DNA from: Closterium sp. Naga37s-1 | Lineage: Eukaryota > Streptophyta > Zygnematophyceae > Desmidiales > Closteriaceae | Direction of reading: 5' to 3' | DNA length: 64,000 nucleotides | Assembly (NCBI GenBank): GCA_947471745.1 | Contig: CANJKZ010000171.1 | Coordinates: forward strand, 62,001-126,000 | In this document: piece after piece, positions 44,501-56,500 of the stretch | How the letters are laid out: the number at the start of each line of letters is the position of its first letter | How positions within the stretch are numbered: position 1 is the first letter of the stretch | Translations under genes and position numbers: made by a program | The notes under the pieces: model-generated | What the model was told of the DNA's origin: nothing | The model's input: the letters and a program-made list of their open reading frames with translations, nothing else | Databases searched by the model: none

Positions 44501-47500
44501 CTCCGCGACCTCGGCATCACTCGTAAGAGCTTCCCTGCCGACGTCAGCAAGCTCACCGCTTTAACGGGGATGTGAGTAGACACGCATTGCAGCCCGAGGC
44601 ATCTAAAATTTTATTTGTTGCTGCAGCCTATGTGGAGACCTAGTCTGAGGCGCAGCGTGTGTTGCTGTCATGTGCAGAGTGCTGATGAACCAGATTCTGG
44701 ATGGCGACCTCGGCAAGTACCTCAGCGTCTTCAGCTCGCTCACCACCTTGAAGTCCCTGTGAGTCTCTCAACATGATGGCCCAACTGGATCTATGCGAGC
44801 AACACCTTTGGATTCTTTCACTGTCAACCGACCGGCTCAGATCAACGAGCTTATGCTGATGCACCTTGCGTGCTCGTCCGTTTCTGCTTGTTGTCCGGTG
44901 CACGCGTGGCAGCTCCCTGCAGTACAACTGGTTCACCGGGACATTCCCAAGCGTGCTCGTGAGCGCTCTCAGCGTGACAGAGCTGTGAGTGCAGCAGCTG
45001 AGGAACCACTAGCGCCATGTCGCCTCTCTCTCTCACATTCCCTCTCATCCGTTCTCTTGCTTCCGCTACTCCCCTCTCCTCCTTTACCTTGCCCGCCTTG
45101 GACTGCATGGTAGCAAGATCCTGCCAGAGCCTAGTTCACAGTGAATGATATGATTTTGCCCTCGTTTCCCCAGAATGCCTGACGACACACACAAATCCAC
45201 CTGATAAACTCTGCCTCGGCTCCTCCCTCTCTCACTTACTCTCTCGTCTCCATTCCCTCCATTCTCTCACACTCGCCGGCCTTTTCCCATCATTCGTCCC
45301 TCCCTCTCTCACTCCGACACTTCCGCCCCTCCCTGACTCAATTGGAGGTCGTTCCCGATGAAACCCCCTCATGCCAAACACGTGTCTTTCCTGACCCACA
45401 GGAACATCTACGAGAACTGTCTGTACGGCACGCTGCCGGCCGCTGTGACGTCGATAAAGTCGCTGGAAGTGGGGCGCAACTACTTCACGGGCACCATGCC
45501 CACCGGCTCCTCCTGGTCCCACTGCGGCGCTGCCTCCAACTGCCTCGCCAGCACCGGCAACTGCGGCAGCGGCGGGCAGAGAAGCACCGGCTGCACCAGC
45601 ATCTGCTCCAGCACGGATGGCTCGGGCTGTGGGTCAGCGGGCACGTGCGCGGCGGATACCGACGCAAAGATCGCCAGCTCTCTCAAGCACACAGCAGGCG
45701 TCGACGTGGCGTTTAAGTGTAACTCAATCCTGAGCGTCCCCATAAACGCGACGGATGGTGAGTGCTTCCTCTCCTCTCCTCATACACCTCTCTTCAGTCG
45801 GCCGTTTTGAAGTTGTCTTGCATTGCACTACGTTGTTTTGGATTTATGCCACACCACTCACATGCAGCCCCACCCCACACACCACCCCACATGCAGCTGC
45901 CGCAATGCTGAACATCAAGAGCGTGTTGGGTGCGACCTACACCACATGGGATGCCGCATCACCGTGCCGCGTGGAAAACTCGACGGGGGCCGTTGCGGGC
46001 GAGTGGACGGGCGTTTCCTGCACGCTTGCCGGCAAGGTGTCGGCCATGTGAGTGAGAGCATGTTGGCAAGGTGTCGGCCATGTAATGCATGCTGCAAGGT
46101 GTTGTGATCATCCTCCCGTTTCAAGCATTATCCATGGATCCTCTTACTGCTGTGCTGCTTCATTTATTTTACCGGCATATATCGTCTCACCAGATTCATC
46201 TGCCCACCCGATGTTGCGTGTAATTTCCGAACAAACGCTTCCCTTGGAACGCATCAGGTCTTTTATTGGCGCACAACTCAAGGGCTCACTCCATGCTGAT
46301 ATCTCCACCCTCACGGCTCTTACCTTCCTGTAAGTTGAGCCTTCCTTGGCAGTTTTTCACCCGCTCGATAGTCACAATGCTTTCGATAGGCGGCTTTCTA
46401 AGAACAAGCATGCACTATGGGCCATGATTTGATGCATGTAGAGACTTAAATTCATGCGTGTAGAGCCATGATGTGATGCATGAAGAGCCATGATTTGATG
46501 CATGTGGTTATTGTTCAAGCACAATGACATGACCACCGCCTGCTTCACCCTCTGCCCGCCCCTACCAGCGTCTTGCAAAGCAATCTCCACTTTTACCGCC
46601 TCGATTCCTTCACCACTAATCTTCGAAGCCTGCCACTGCTGGCTGACATGTGAGTGCGAGTGGGTTGAGGGCAAGGGCGAAGGGGTGAGAGAGGGAGACC
46701 ACGGTGGTGTCGTCCTGTCTCTACTCAGCTTCTCTCCCACTCCCGCTTCTCTCTCATTCTTCTTCCCACCACCAGTCTCTCTTCACACTTGCTCAACCTA
46801 CTTTATTGTGGGCCGCTTCACACAAAGCTCATGCCTTGACAATCTTTGCCCTCGTTGCCTGTGCTGCTGTCACAGCCGCCTGCACTACAACTACTTCTAC
46901 GGGGAGGTCCCCTCCTTCCTTGTGGGCCTCCCGAAGCTCACTCTGCTGTAAGTCTTCTGATAAGACCTTCTATAACGCTCCATGTTTTCCACCTTCCGTG
47001 CTCCTGCATTCTCCTTCCTCACGCTTCCATCTGATCTGCCCACGCCGCTATTGACCGTGTGCCGTCCGCCCTCCTCCCCCCTCCCACCAGTGGCATGGTG
47101 GACAACTACCTAGTGGGGTCGGTACCTGCACTAGCCAGCCAGCTGCGCATCTTGGATGTGGGTCACAACTTCCTCACGGACGTCCCAGCAGTCACCTACA
47201 CCTTCTGTGGCGGCACCAACAACTGCCTGCAAACGCCCTCCAAGTGCACCAACTCCGGAACCTCTCAGAGGCCCGCCGCGGACTGTGCCTTCTGTGGCAC
47301 CAGCAACGGCGTGGGGCCCTTCTGCACGCCGGGGAATGGAGTGTGCTCGCCGAATGCGGCTGCGGCTGTGGCTGCCGGCACTACTAACGTGTTGGCGCAG
47401 CCTGCGCTTCCTGTATCGTGCATCGGCGCCACATCGGTGCCCCTCACCGCCGCAAACGGTGAGCTCTTCCTTCGCTCCCTCCCTCCCATCATTCTTTCCT

Positions 47501-50500
47501 TCATTCCTTCCTTCCTCCCATCCTCCCTTCGTCCCTTTCTTCCTTCCTTCCTTCTTTCTTTCCTTCCTTCCTTCCTTCCTCCCTCCCTCCCTCCCTTCCT
47601 CCCTCCCTCCCTCCCTCCCTCCCTCCCTCCCTCCCTCCCTCCCTCCCTCCCTCCCTCCCTCCCTCCCTCCCTCCCTCCCTCCCTCCCTCCCTCCTTCCTT
47701 CCTTCCTTCCTTCATTCCATCCTTCCATCCTTCGTTCCCTCCGTCCTTCCCTCCTTCCTTCTGTTCTTCCTTCCGTTCTAACCATCCGTCCGTCTGTCCT
47801 TCCTTCCATCCTTCTTTATGCTCTTCCTTGTTGCCTTCCTTGTTTTTCCTCCTTATTTCTTTCCGTATTTTCTTCCTTATTTCCTTCTTCCTTCCTTATT
47901 CCCTTCCTTATTCCCTTCTTCCTTACTTATTCCCTTCATTTTTTCCTTCATTATTGCCGCCCTGAATGTTCTTCTTACCGCACATTGCCACGACCGCACT
48001 GTGCTCTGCTTCACAACCTCTCCCCCCTTTTCCCTGCGCCCCATCCCGCCATGCGTGCTGTGCGCTCATCAGCGGCGGCCATGCTGAGCGTCAAGTCAGC
48101 TCTGGCGCTCACCTTCACCACCTGGGCCACCACGAACGCCTGCCAGCTCGCTGGCGCCGCCTCCACTCCTGGTGTGTGGGACACACTGTCCTGCAACAGC
48201 AACGGCAATGTCATTCAGATGTAAGCACGTAGACCTAGACCAATGAAGTGCAGCAAGTGCAGCCTGCCATGAGCTCATGCGCACTGACCTGCTTGTTCCA
48301 TGTGGCACCCACCTGCTTGTTCCATGTGGCACCGACCTGCTTGTCCCATGTGGCAGATACCTCCGCGACCTCGGCATCACTCGTAAGAGCTTCCCTGCCG
48401 ACGTCAGCAAGCTCACCGCTTTAACGGGGATGTGAGTAGACACGCATTGCAGCCCGAGGCATCTAAAATTTTATTTGTTGCTGCAGCCTATGTGGAGACC
48501 TAGTCTGAGGCGCAGCGTGTGTTGCTGTCATGTGCAGAGTGCTGATGAACCAGATTCTGGATGGCGACCTCGGCAAGTACCTCAGCGTCTTCAGCTCGCT
48601 CACCACCTTGAAGTCCCTGTGAGTCTCTCAACATGATGGCCCAACTGGATCTATGCGAGCAACACCTTTGGATTCTTTCACTGTCAACCGTCCGGCTCAG
48701 ACCAACGAGCTTATGCTGATGCACCTTGCGTGCTCGTCCGTTTCTTCTTGTTGTCCGGTGCACGTGTGGCAGCTCCCTGCAGTACAACTGGTTCACCGGG
48801 ACATTCCCAACTGTGCTCGTGAGCGTTCTCAGCGTGACAGAACTGTGAGTGCAGCAGCTCCAATGCCGCCTCTCTCTCCCACTTCCCTCCTTGTATCCTC
48901 CCTCAAACACTCGCTCTCTCGTTTTCCATTTCCTCCGCTTTGTTCGGATTACTCTCTCCCTCTCCTCAAACTCTTCCCATCTTTCTCTCCTCCCTCTTCC
49001 CCTTCCACTTCCCCTTTTTGTCATTGCCGGGGGGCATTTCTGAAACCTTTTTGCGCCACAAATGTGTGTGGTGCCTCCCCCTACAGGAACCTGTATGAGA
49101 ACTGTCTATACGGCACGCTGCCCGCCGCGGTGAGCACGATAAAGTCGCTGGAAGTGGGGCGCAACTACTTCACGGGCACCATGCCCTCCAGCACCTCCTG
49201 GACCAACTGCGGCGCCTCCTCCAACTGCTTCGCCAGCGTAGGCAACTGCGGCGGCCCCTCGCAGAGAAGCACCGGCTGCACCAGCATCTGCTCCAGCACG
49301 GATGGCTCGGGCTGTGGAACGACGGGAACGTGCGTGGCGGATACCGACGCAAAGATCACCGGCTCGCTCAAGCATGCGGCAGGCGTCGACGTGGCGTTTA
49401 AGTGTGTTGCAGTCCCGGGTATTGTCGCGATGAATGCGGCGGATGGTGAGTGCTTCTTCTCCTCACGCATGTGCCTCATCTCCTCATGCATGTGCCTTCT
49501 GTTGGCCCCGTGGAAGTTTTATTTCTTTGCTCTACTACACTATTGAAATGTTAATGCTATCTGCCACACCACACTGGCTTGCAATGCAACCCTGACCACC
49601 CCATGCAGCTGCCGCAATGCTGAACATCAAGAGCGTGCTGGGTGCGACCTACATCACGTGGGCCGCCACGGCACCGTGCCGCTTAGCCAACAACTCGGTG
49701 GCCTATCCGGGCGAGTGGATGGGCGTCTATTGCACGGATACTGGCAAGGTGGCGACCATGTGAGTGCATGCTGGCAAGGTGCCGGCCTGTTTGTTTCGCT
49801 AGCATCCTGCCACTGCAAGCACCATGCATGCATGCATCCATGCATGCATCGTTCGACCGCTGTGCCGCTTCAATGTTCCGCCTGCCATACATATTCTCAC
49901 CAAATTCTGCTTCCCAACAAACGCTGTCCCATGAGGCATCAGATCTCTCCTGAAGGAACAACTCAAGGGCTCACTCCATGCCGACATCTCCACTCTCACG
50001 GCCCTTACCTACCTGTGAGTTGCGCCTTTTTTGGTTGACAGGTTCCATCCGTGATAATCCCCGGTGCTTCCTGGTTGCCTATAGGAACCATTGCCTCTTT
50101 GTCGTTCCACCACATGCATGCTGCAGTAGAGTCCCGCAACTTTGACAAACTACCAAGTGATCCATGTAGTGTGGTGTAGGTTCAAGCACAATGACATAAC
50201 GACTGCCTGCTTCACCTTCTGCTTGCCCATACCAGTGTCTTGCAAAGCAATCTCCTCAACTACCGCCTCGATTCCTTCACCACCAACCTTCGCTTCCTGC
50301 CACTGCTGGCCGACATGTGAGTGCGAGTGGGTAGCCGGCAAGGGAGGAGAAGGGGTGGCGGTGAGAAGAGTGAGAGCAAGAGACCATGGTGGTGGTGGTG
50401 TCGGATCTCGCCTCACTGTTCCTCCCACGCCTGTTTCCCTCTCAATGTTCCCACCGCCCACTGCTCTTGCCTGCTCAAGCTTCTCTGCTTTTAAGGCGCC

Positions 50501-53500
50501 TCAAAGTCATCCCTGCACCGTCCTTGCCCCTTCCACATGCCGCCTCCTCTCCGCCCCATCTCATCGCTGCCCTCGTTGCCTGTGCTGCTGTCACAGCCGC
50601 CTGCACTACAATTACTTCTACGGGGAGATCCCCTCCTTCCTTGTGGCCCTCCCGAAGCTCACTCTTCTGTAAGTTCTCTGATGACCGTGCTCGTTTCTGC
50701 TCCGTGTGGCGCGCGTTTCTGGTCAGTGTGGTGCTCTTTTCTGCTCTGTTCTGCTTTCCAAATCGCATGCTGCTTTCATCTCCTGCCTGCACCGCTATGG
50801 ACCATGCCCTTCCCTTTGTGCGCTCCCCTCCCACCAGTGGCATGGTGGACAACTACTTAGTGGGGTCGGTGCCGGCGCTGGTCAGCCAGCTGCGCACCTT
50901 GGACGTGGGTTACAACTTCCTCACGGACGTCCCAGCAGTCACCTACACCTTCTGTGGCGGCATCAACAACTGCCTGCTCACTCCCTCCAAGTGCACCAAC
51001 TCCGGGACCACTCAGAAGCCCGCGGCGGACTGTGCCATCTGCGGCACCAGCAAGGGCGTGGGGCCCTTCTGCTGGGGGGCGGGAGGAGTGTGCACGGCGA
51101 ATGCCTCCGCTGCCGTGGCTGCCGGCACTGTCAACGCGGTGGCGCAGCCCTCGCTTCCTTTGGCGTGTGTGGGCGGCACGGCAGTGCCCATGAAAGAAAG
51201 CGCAGGTGGGCATTTGGCGATGGGCAATGGGCAGCGGGCAGTGCACAGCCAGGGCCATCCTGACGTATTCGTGCTTGAATTGCCGTGAGTCGAGATTTCA
51301 CTCCACACGACTCGAGGTTGACTCGTCTCGAAGTGAGCTGGACTCGACTCGTCTTATGCTCATGTTTTATGTGGGCCATGGGCAGTGCATGGTCATGGTC
51401 CTCCTGGTGTGTCGGTGCCTCACGCTGTAGCCTCTCTGGCTGCCATGGATTGTGACCAGCTCTGCATATTCTGCTGCCTTGGCCCGCATCGTGCGGCGGC
51501 TTTTGAGACGCCTCCTTACTAATTCTGCTGACTTTTGAGACGTCTCAAAACTCATCTTCCTGCCTTGGCCCGCATCATGCGAGCCCAACTTTTCGGCGGC
51601 CACTCGGCCAAGCAACTACTCCCTGTTTCCCCGCCCCTCTCAATCCACCAGCCATGCTTGCACTGAAGTCGACGCTGGGTGTGACGTTCAACAACTGGGC
51701 GGCCACTGTGCCGTGCGCACTCAAGGGCATGACGCCATCCATGCCCACGTGGTCCAAGGTGCTCTGCGACGACAGCGGCAACGTCGTGAGCATGTGAGTG
51801 TGGGTGGGGCATGTGAGTGTGGGGCATGTGAGTGGGGCATGTGAGTAAGGTTGGTGCATGTGATGTGAGGATAGTCTCTGCCATGTGATGTCATTTGCCT
51901 TGAGATGAGAATGAACGCAAGCAGCTATGTGGCAACCATTTGTGTTGCCATGCCTAAGAAGGTCAATCTGTGAGCAAAATCCACGTGGCATTAGAAGCCA
52001 TGTGCTGTGCCTTTACTTGCCAAGCCATTAAACGCCAGAAATGACACAGGCAGGTGCCGTTTGGCACCAATTTCCATGTGGCATCAGAAGATGCCCATGG
52101 CAACACATGTCATGTATGTGGCAACACATGTCACGTATGTGGCAACACATGTCACGTATGTGGCAACACATGTCATGTATGTGGCAACACATGTCATGTA
52201 TGTGGCAACACATGTCACGTATGTGGCAACACATGTCATGTATGTGGCAACACATGTCATGTATGTGGCAACACATGTCACGTATGTGGCAACACATGTC
52301 ATGTATGTGGCAACACATGTCATGTATGTGGCAACACATGTCATGTATGTGGCAACACATGTCATGTATGTGGCAACACATGTCATGTATGTGGCAACAC
52401 ATGTCATGGTTGTGGCAACACATGTCATGTGGCAACACATGTCATGGTTGTGGCAGCACATGTCATGTGGCAACAGATTCGGTGTCTGGGATCCCCCAAG
52501 ATTTACCCATGAAAGCCTGCATGGTTCGCACACTCTATTTGCCCGTCTGCTTCTTCATGCCTACGCCTTCCTCCTCCTTCTCTCCCTCACCTGTGTTGTG
52601 TGGATGCCAGCGATTTGTCGGAGATGGGGCTCACGGGGTCGCTCCATTCCGACATCTCCAAGCTCACTGCGCTCACCTACGTGTGAGTGCATCTCACCCC
52701 TCACCTACGTGTGAGTGCATCTCACCCCTCACCTACGTGTGAGTACATCTCACCCCTCACCTACATGTGAGTCCATCTCACCCCTCACCTACATGTAAGT
52801 CCATCTCACCCCTCTCCTACGTGTGAGTGCATCTCACCCCTCACCTACGTGTAAGTCCATCTCACCCCTCACCTACATGTAAGTCCATCTCACCCCTCGC
52901 CTACATGTAAGTCCATCTCACCCCTCACCTACATGTAAGTCAATCTCACACTCGTCTCACACGGTGTTGCCGCCTGTGCCCGTCCCACCCTCGCCTGTGT
53001 GGGGGCGCAGGAACCTGGAGGGGGAGCTCTTCCAGGGGCCGCTCGCGGACTTCACGCCCAGCCTCTACAAGCTCGCCGCCATCAAGGACCTGTCAGCTCT
53101 CTGCCCTCGCCCTCCCCCCACCACCCCTCCTTTCACCTCTCATCCACATGTGCCCGCCTCTCGCCTAAGCCCTTGCCATCCCTGCCGTTTTGGTCCTCCC
53201 TAGCTCTCCCCCTTCCCCTCCCTTCCTCTCCACACATATCCCACGCTCTTTCTTTTCTTCTGCCCTCTTGGGCCTCCTGCTACCCTGCTCTTCCAGCCTC
53301 ACATCACATCACATGTGTATACATGTGTACATGTTGCTCGCCCATATCGCCCCTTGCACCTGCTCCCTGCCCCGCAGCAACCTGGGGTACAACTGGTTCT
53401 CTGGCTCTGTACCCACCGGACTCCTCAACCTTCCCACCCTTTCCCGGCTGTGAGTCTTTGTTCGCCTTCCACACTCCCTCATACACTCATCCACGCTCCC

Positions 53501-56500
53501 TCGTGCACTCATCCACGCTCCCTCGTGCACTCATCCACGCTCCCTCGTGCACTCATCCACGCTCCCTCGTGCACTCATCCACGCTCCCTCGTGCACTCAT
53601 CCACGCTCCCTCGTGCACTCATCCACGCTCCCTCGTGCACTCATCCACGCTCCCTCGTGCACTCATCCACGCTCCCTCGTGCACTCATCCACGCTCCCTC
53701 GTGCACTCATCCACGCTCCCTCGTGCACTCATCCACGCTCCCTCGTGCACTCATCCACGCTCCCTCGTGCACTCATCCACGCTCCCTTGTGCACTCATCC
53801 ACGCTCCCTCGTGCACTCATCCACGCTCCCTCGTGCACTCATCCACGCTCCCTCGTGCACTCATCCACGCTCCCTCGTGCACTCATCCACGCTCCCTCGT
53901 GCACTCATCCACGCCATGTCTTCATAAGGCAGTGCTGCCATAACTGCTCACGACCGCTCACAACTCGAACCTCACCTGCCAAATGAACGTCCACTTTTAC
54001 GGTCGTGGATCTTTCGCCCTCTTTCACCTGCCGCTCTTTCTGTGTACATGTGTACCGTCTTGCCATCGTGCCATTGTGTGCCCCCTGCAGCGTGTTGAGC
54101 TACAACTACCTCACGGGCAGCCTGGCAGCGCCGCCCAGATTGGTAGCGCTGGATGCAATCCACAACTTCCTCTACGCCATAACGCCGGCGCCGTCCATGA
54201 ACTGGTGTGACGCGCGCTACAACTGCCTCGCCACCCCCTCCTCCTGCGCCATGGGTGGCACCACCCAGCGCCCCGCAGCTGACTGCGCCATCTGCGCCAC
54301 CACCAACGCGCAGCCGCCTTTCTGCGGCGGCACCGGGGCGTGCTCGGCCGATTCTGGCCCTGTCGTGGCACAGGGGGTGGTCAATATCCCACCGGGCGCG
54401 CCCACGGTGCCCATGGTGTGCGGCGGCATCCCCATCGACCCTGCTGATGGTGAGCGCATGCGCCCATGGGATGCTGTGCACACTGCATCCCATCCAAGGC
54501 ACACGCCGTGCATGCCTCCTGACACTCTTCAGCCCCATCTCTGCCGTCAAACCCAATGCCTTTCTCCCCCAATTTATCTCCGCCTCTCGCTTCCCCTTCT
54601 GCCCCACCAGCTGTGGTGCTGATGTCGCTCAAGTCGTCGCTGGGTGTGACACTCAACAACTGGAACCCAGCTGCGGCGTGCACGCTGGAGGGGCAGACGT
54701 TGCTGCCCGCGCAATGGGGCGGCGTGCGCTGCACAGCTACAGGCAAAGTGCTGAGCATGTGAGTGAGGGGAATGCCCATTGCCCACCTGCTGGTGATGCG
54801 CAGGTGGGGTGGGGTGTGGGTGCACTTAGCAAAAGAGATCCGGAGCATGTGGGATGTGATTGCTGGTGATTCTCTTTCCTTTTCGCACTCAATGCAATGC
54901 GCATCTCATCTCACCGATCCACCACCAATCAACCGCCTCTCACCCATCCATCGCCTCACCCCTTTACCTGCTGCCCTCATGACCATACCATGCAGTGCAC
55001 TGATGCGTCAGGGGCTGCAGGGCTCCATTCATCCCGACATCTCCAAGCTCACCACGCTCACATACCTGTAAGCCCGGCTCGCTACTCACATATGTGTCAG
55101 CCCATGTCACCACACACACGTGGTATTATCATATTCCAGAGCATATCGGCAGCACAGAGGACGAAGGCAGAGTGCAGGCAGGCAGGCATGGCATGTCCAC
55201 TTGCGAGCAGGCAAGGGGGTGAGCGCCACCAATCCACGCTGCTGCTCACCACTTTCTCACCCCACCGCGTGCCCCCCTGTCGACGCGCCCCTCTCTCCCC
55301 GCAGCGACCTGGGCTACAACCTCTTTGAGGGCCGCCTCGACCTCTTTGCCAACCCGCTCAAGCCCCTCTCCTCCCTCAAGGCGCTGTAAGCTCGCCAATC
55401 CATTTCCTTCCATCATGCTCACCATGATCTCTCAGCTTCTTTCACCCACTTGCACCCTGCCCTCAGTCTCGAAGCTCGCACCCCGTACACTCACCATGTA
55501 CCCATCCCCCTTCTCTCTCTCCCCCAACCATTTGTCCCCACTCCCGCCCCTCCTTTCTCTCCCCCCCCCCCTCCAGCTTCTTCCACTACAACTACTTTGC
55601 CGGCTCCATCCCTTCAGCCATCGCTTCGCTGCCCCAACTCACCTCGCTGTAAGCCCATCCAGCAGCACCACCACTCCACACCGCACATGCCCTGCTCGCG
55701 TCTGGTTGCCGGCTCAGCACAACGGCCACGCCTGATGCCCCCCTTCCTCCTCTTCCCCCCACCCTCTCCCCTTTTCCCCACACCCTCCCCTCTCCCCTGC
55801 AGCGGCCTCTTCTCCAACTACCTCACGGGCACCGTGCCCATCCCCTCCAAGTCCCTCCTCGCGCTCGACTTGGGCTTTAACTACCTCTCGGGCACCTTCC
55901 CGAAGCTCGCGCTGATGTTCTGTGCGGGCGACAACAACTGCTTCCTCAACTCCACCGCCTGCCGCACCTACGGCATCGTGCAGCGCCCTGCCGGCGCCTG
56001 TGCCATCTGTGGCTCCGCTGCCGGCCAGGGCGACCTCTGCTTTGGCGGCTCCTGCGCTCCCAGCGCCACTGCTGCTGTCAGTGCTGGCACTATCAACTCG
56101 CCCAATCAGCCGCTTCTGCCCATGGCATGCGCAGGTGGGTGTGCTGGGGACACATGGCAAGGCATGGGCTTACAAGCCTATGTAATCCCAACATTCCCTT
56201 GTGCCGCATAGAGAATGCCAATGTTTCGGCCTTCACAACTGTGTGTGACCTTCGCACCTGTGTGTCACCTTCGCACCCGTGTGTTAATCGCACCCCGCCT
56301 GTTCCATCTGGCCTCACCTTCCTCATCCCTCCTGCCATGTTGCTCCCTTCCCCATCCCCCCGTGCAGACAATCCCGCCACACCGATGGACACTGGCTCAG
56401 GTGAGTGCGCTTCGCACACCCTCTTTGCCACCATTCACCCGTGTATTGCCGCACCTTTCTTTCATGCTTTGCATCTTCTCCTCTGCCTTTCTAGCACTCT

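Larger units (their letters stand above)
40789..44672 (+). repeat. 3.9-kb tandem duplication, copy 1
   Basis: Runs from the third exon of A3 to just before the third exon of A4 (3,884 bp). Every exon, intron and spurious frame I compared in it recurs unchanged at 44673-48532, offset 3,884 bp, then 3,860 bp after the CCCT tract. Sequence before 40789 is clearly diverged from that before 44673, which places the breakpoint at TGTGCAGAGTGCTG. Confidence 0.93.
44673..48532 (+). repeat. 3.9-kb tandem duplication, copy 2
   Basis: 3,860 bp, differing from copy 1 only in CCCT repeat number as far as I compared. Homology continues past 48532 into A5 but with scattered substitutions, which marks the end of the recent duplication. 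Confidence 0.93.

Noticed and set aside
52007-52742. Possible repeat protein (THVMYVA or TCHVCGN units), or a CRISPR-like array
   Set aside because: Units are directly adjacent with no unique spacers, lie in an intron of a eukaryotic gene, and the frames are artefacts of a 21-bp unit.
53315-53986. Ser/His/Pro-rich frames of 200-300 residues
   Set aside because: They come from the 22-bp minisatellite inside an LRR-gene intron, bounded by clear donor and acceptor sites.
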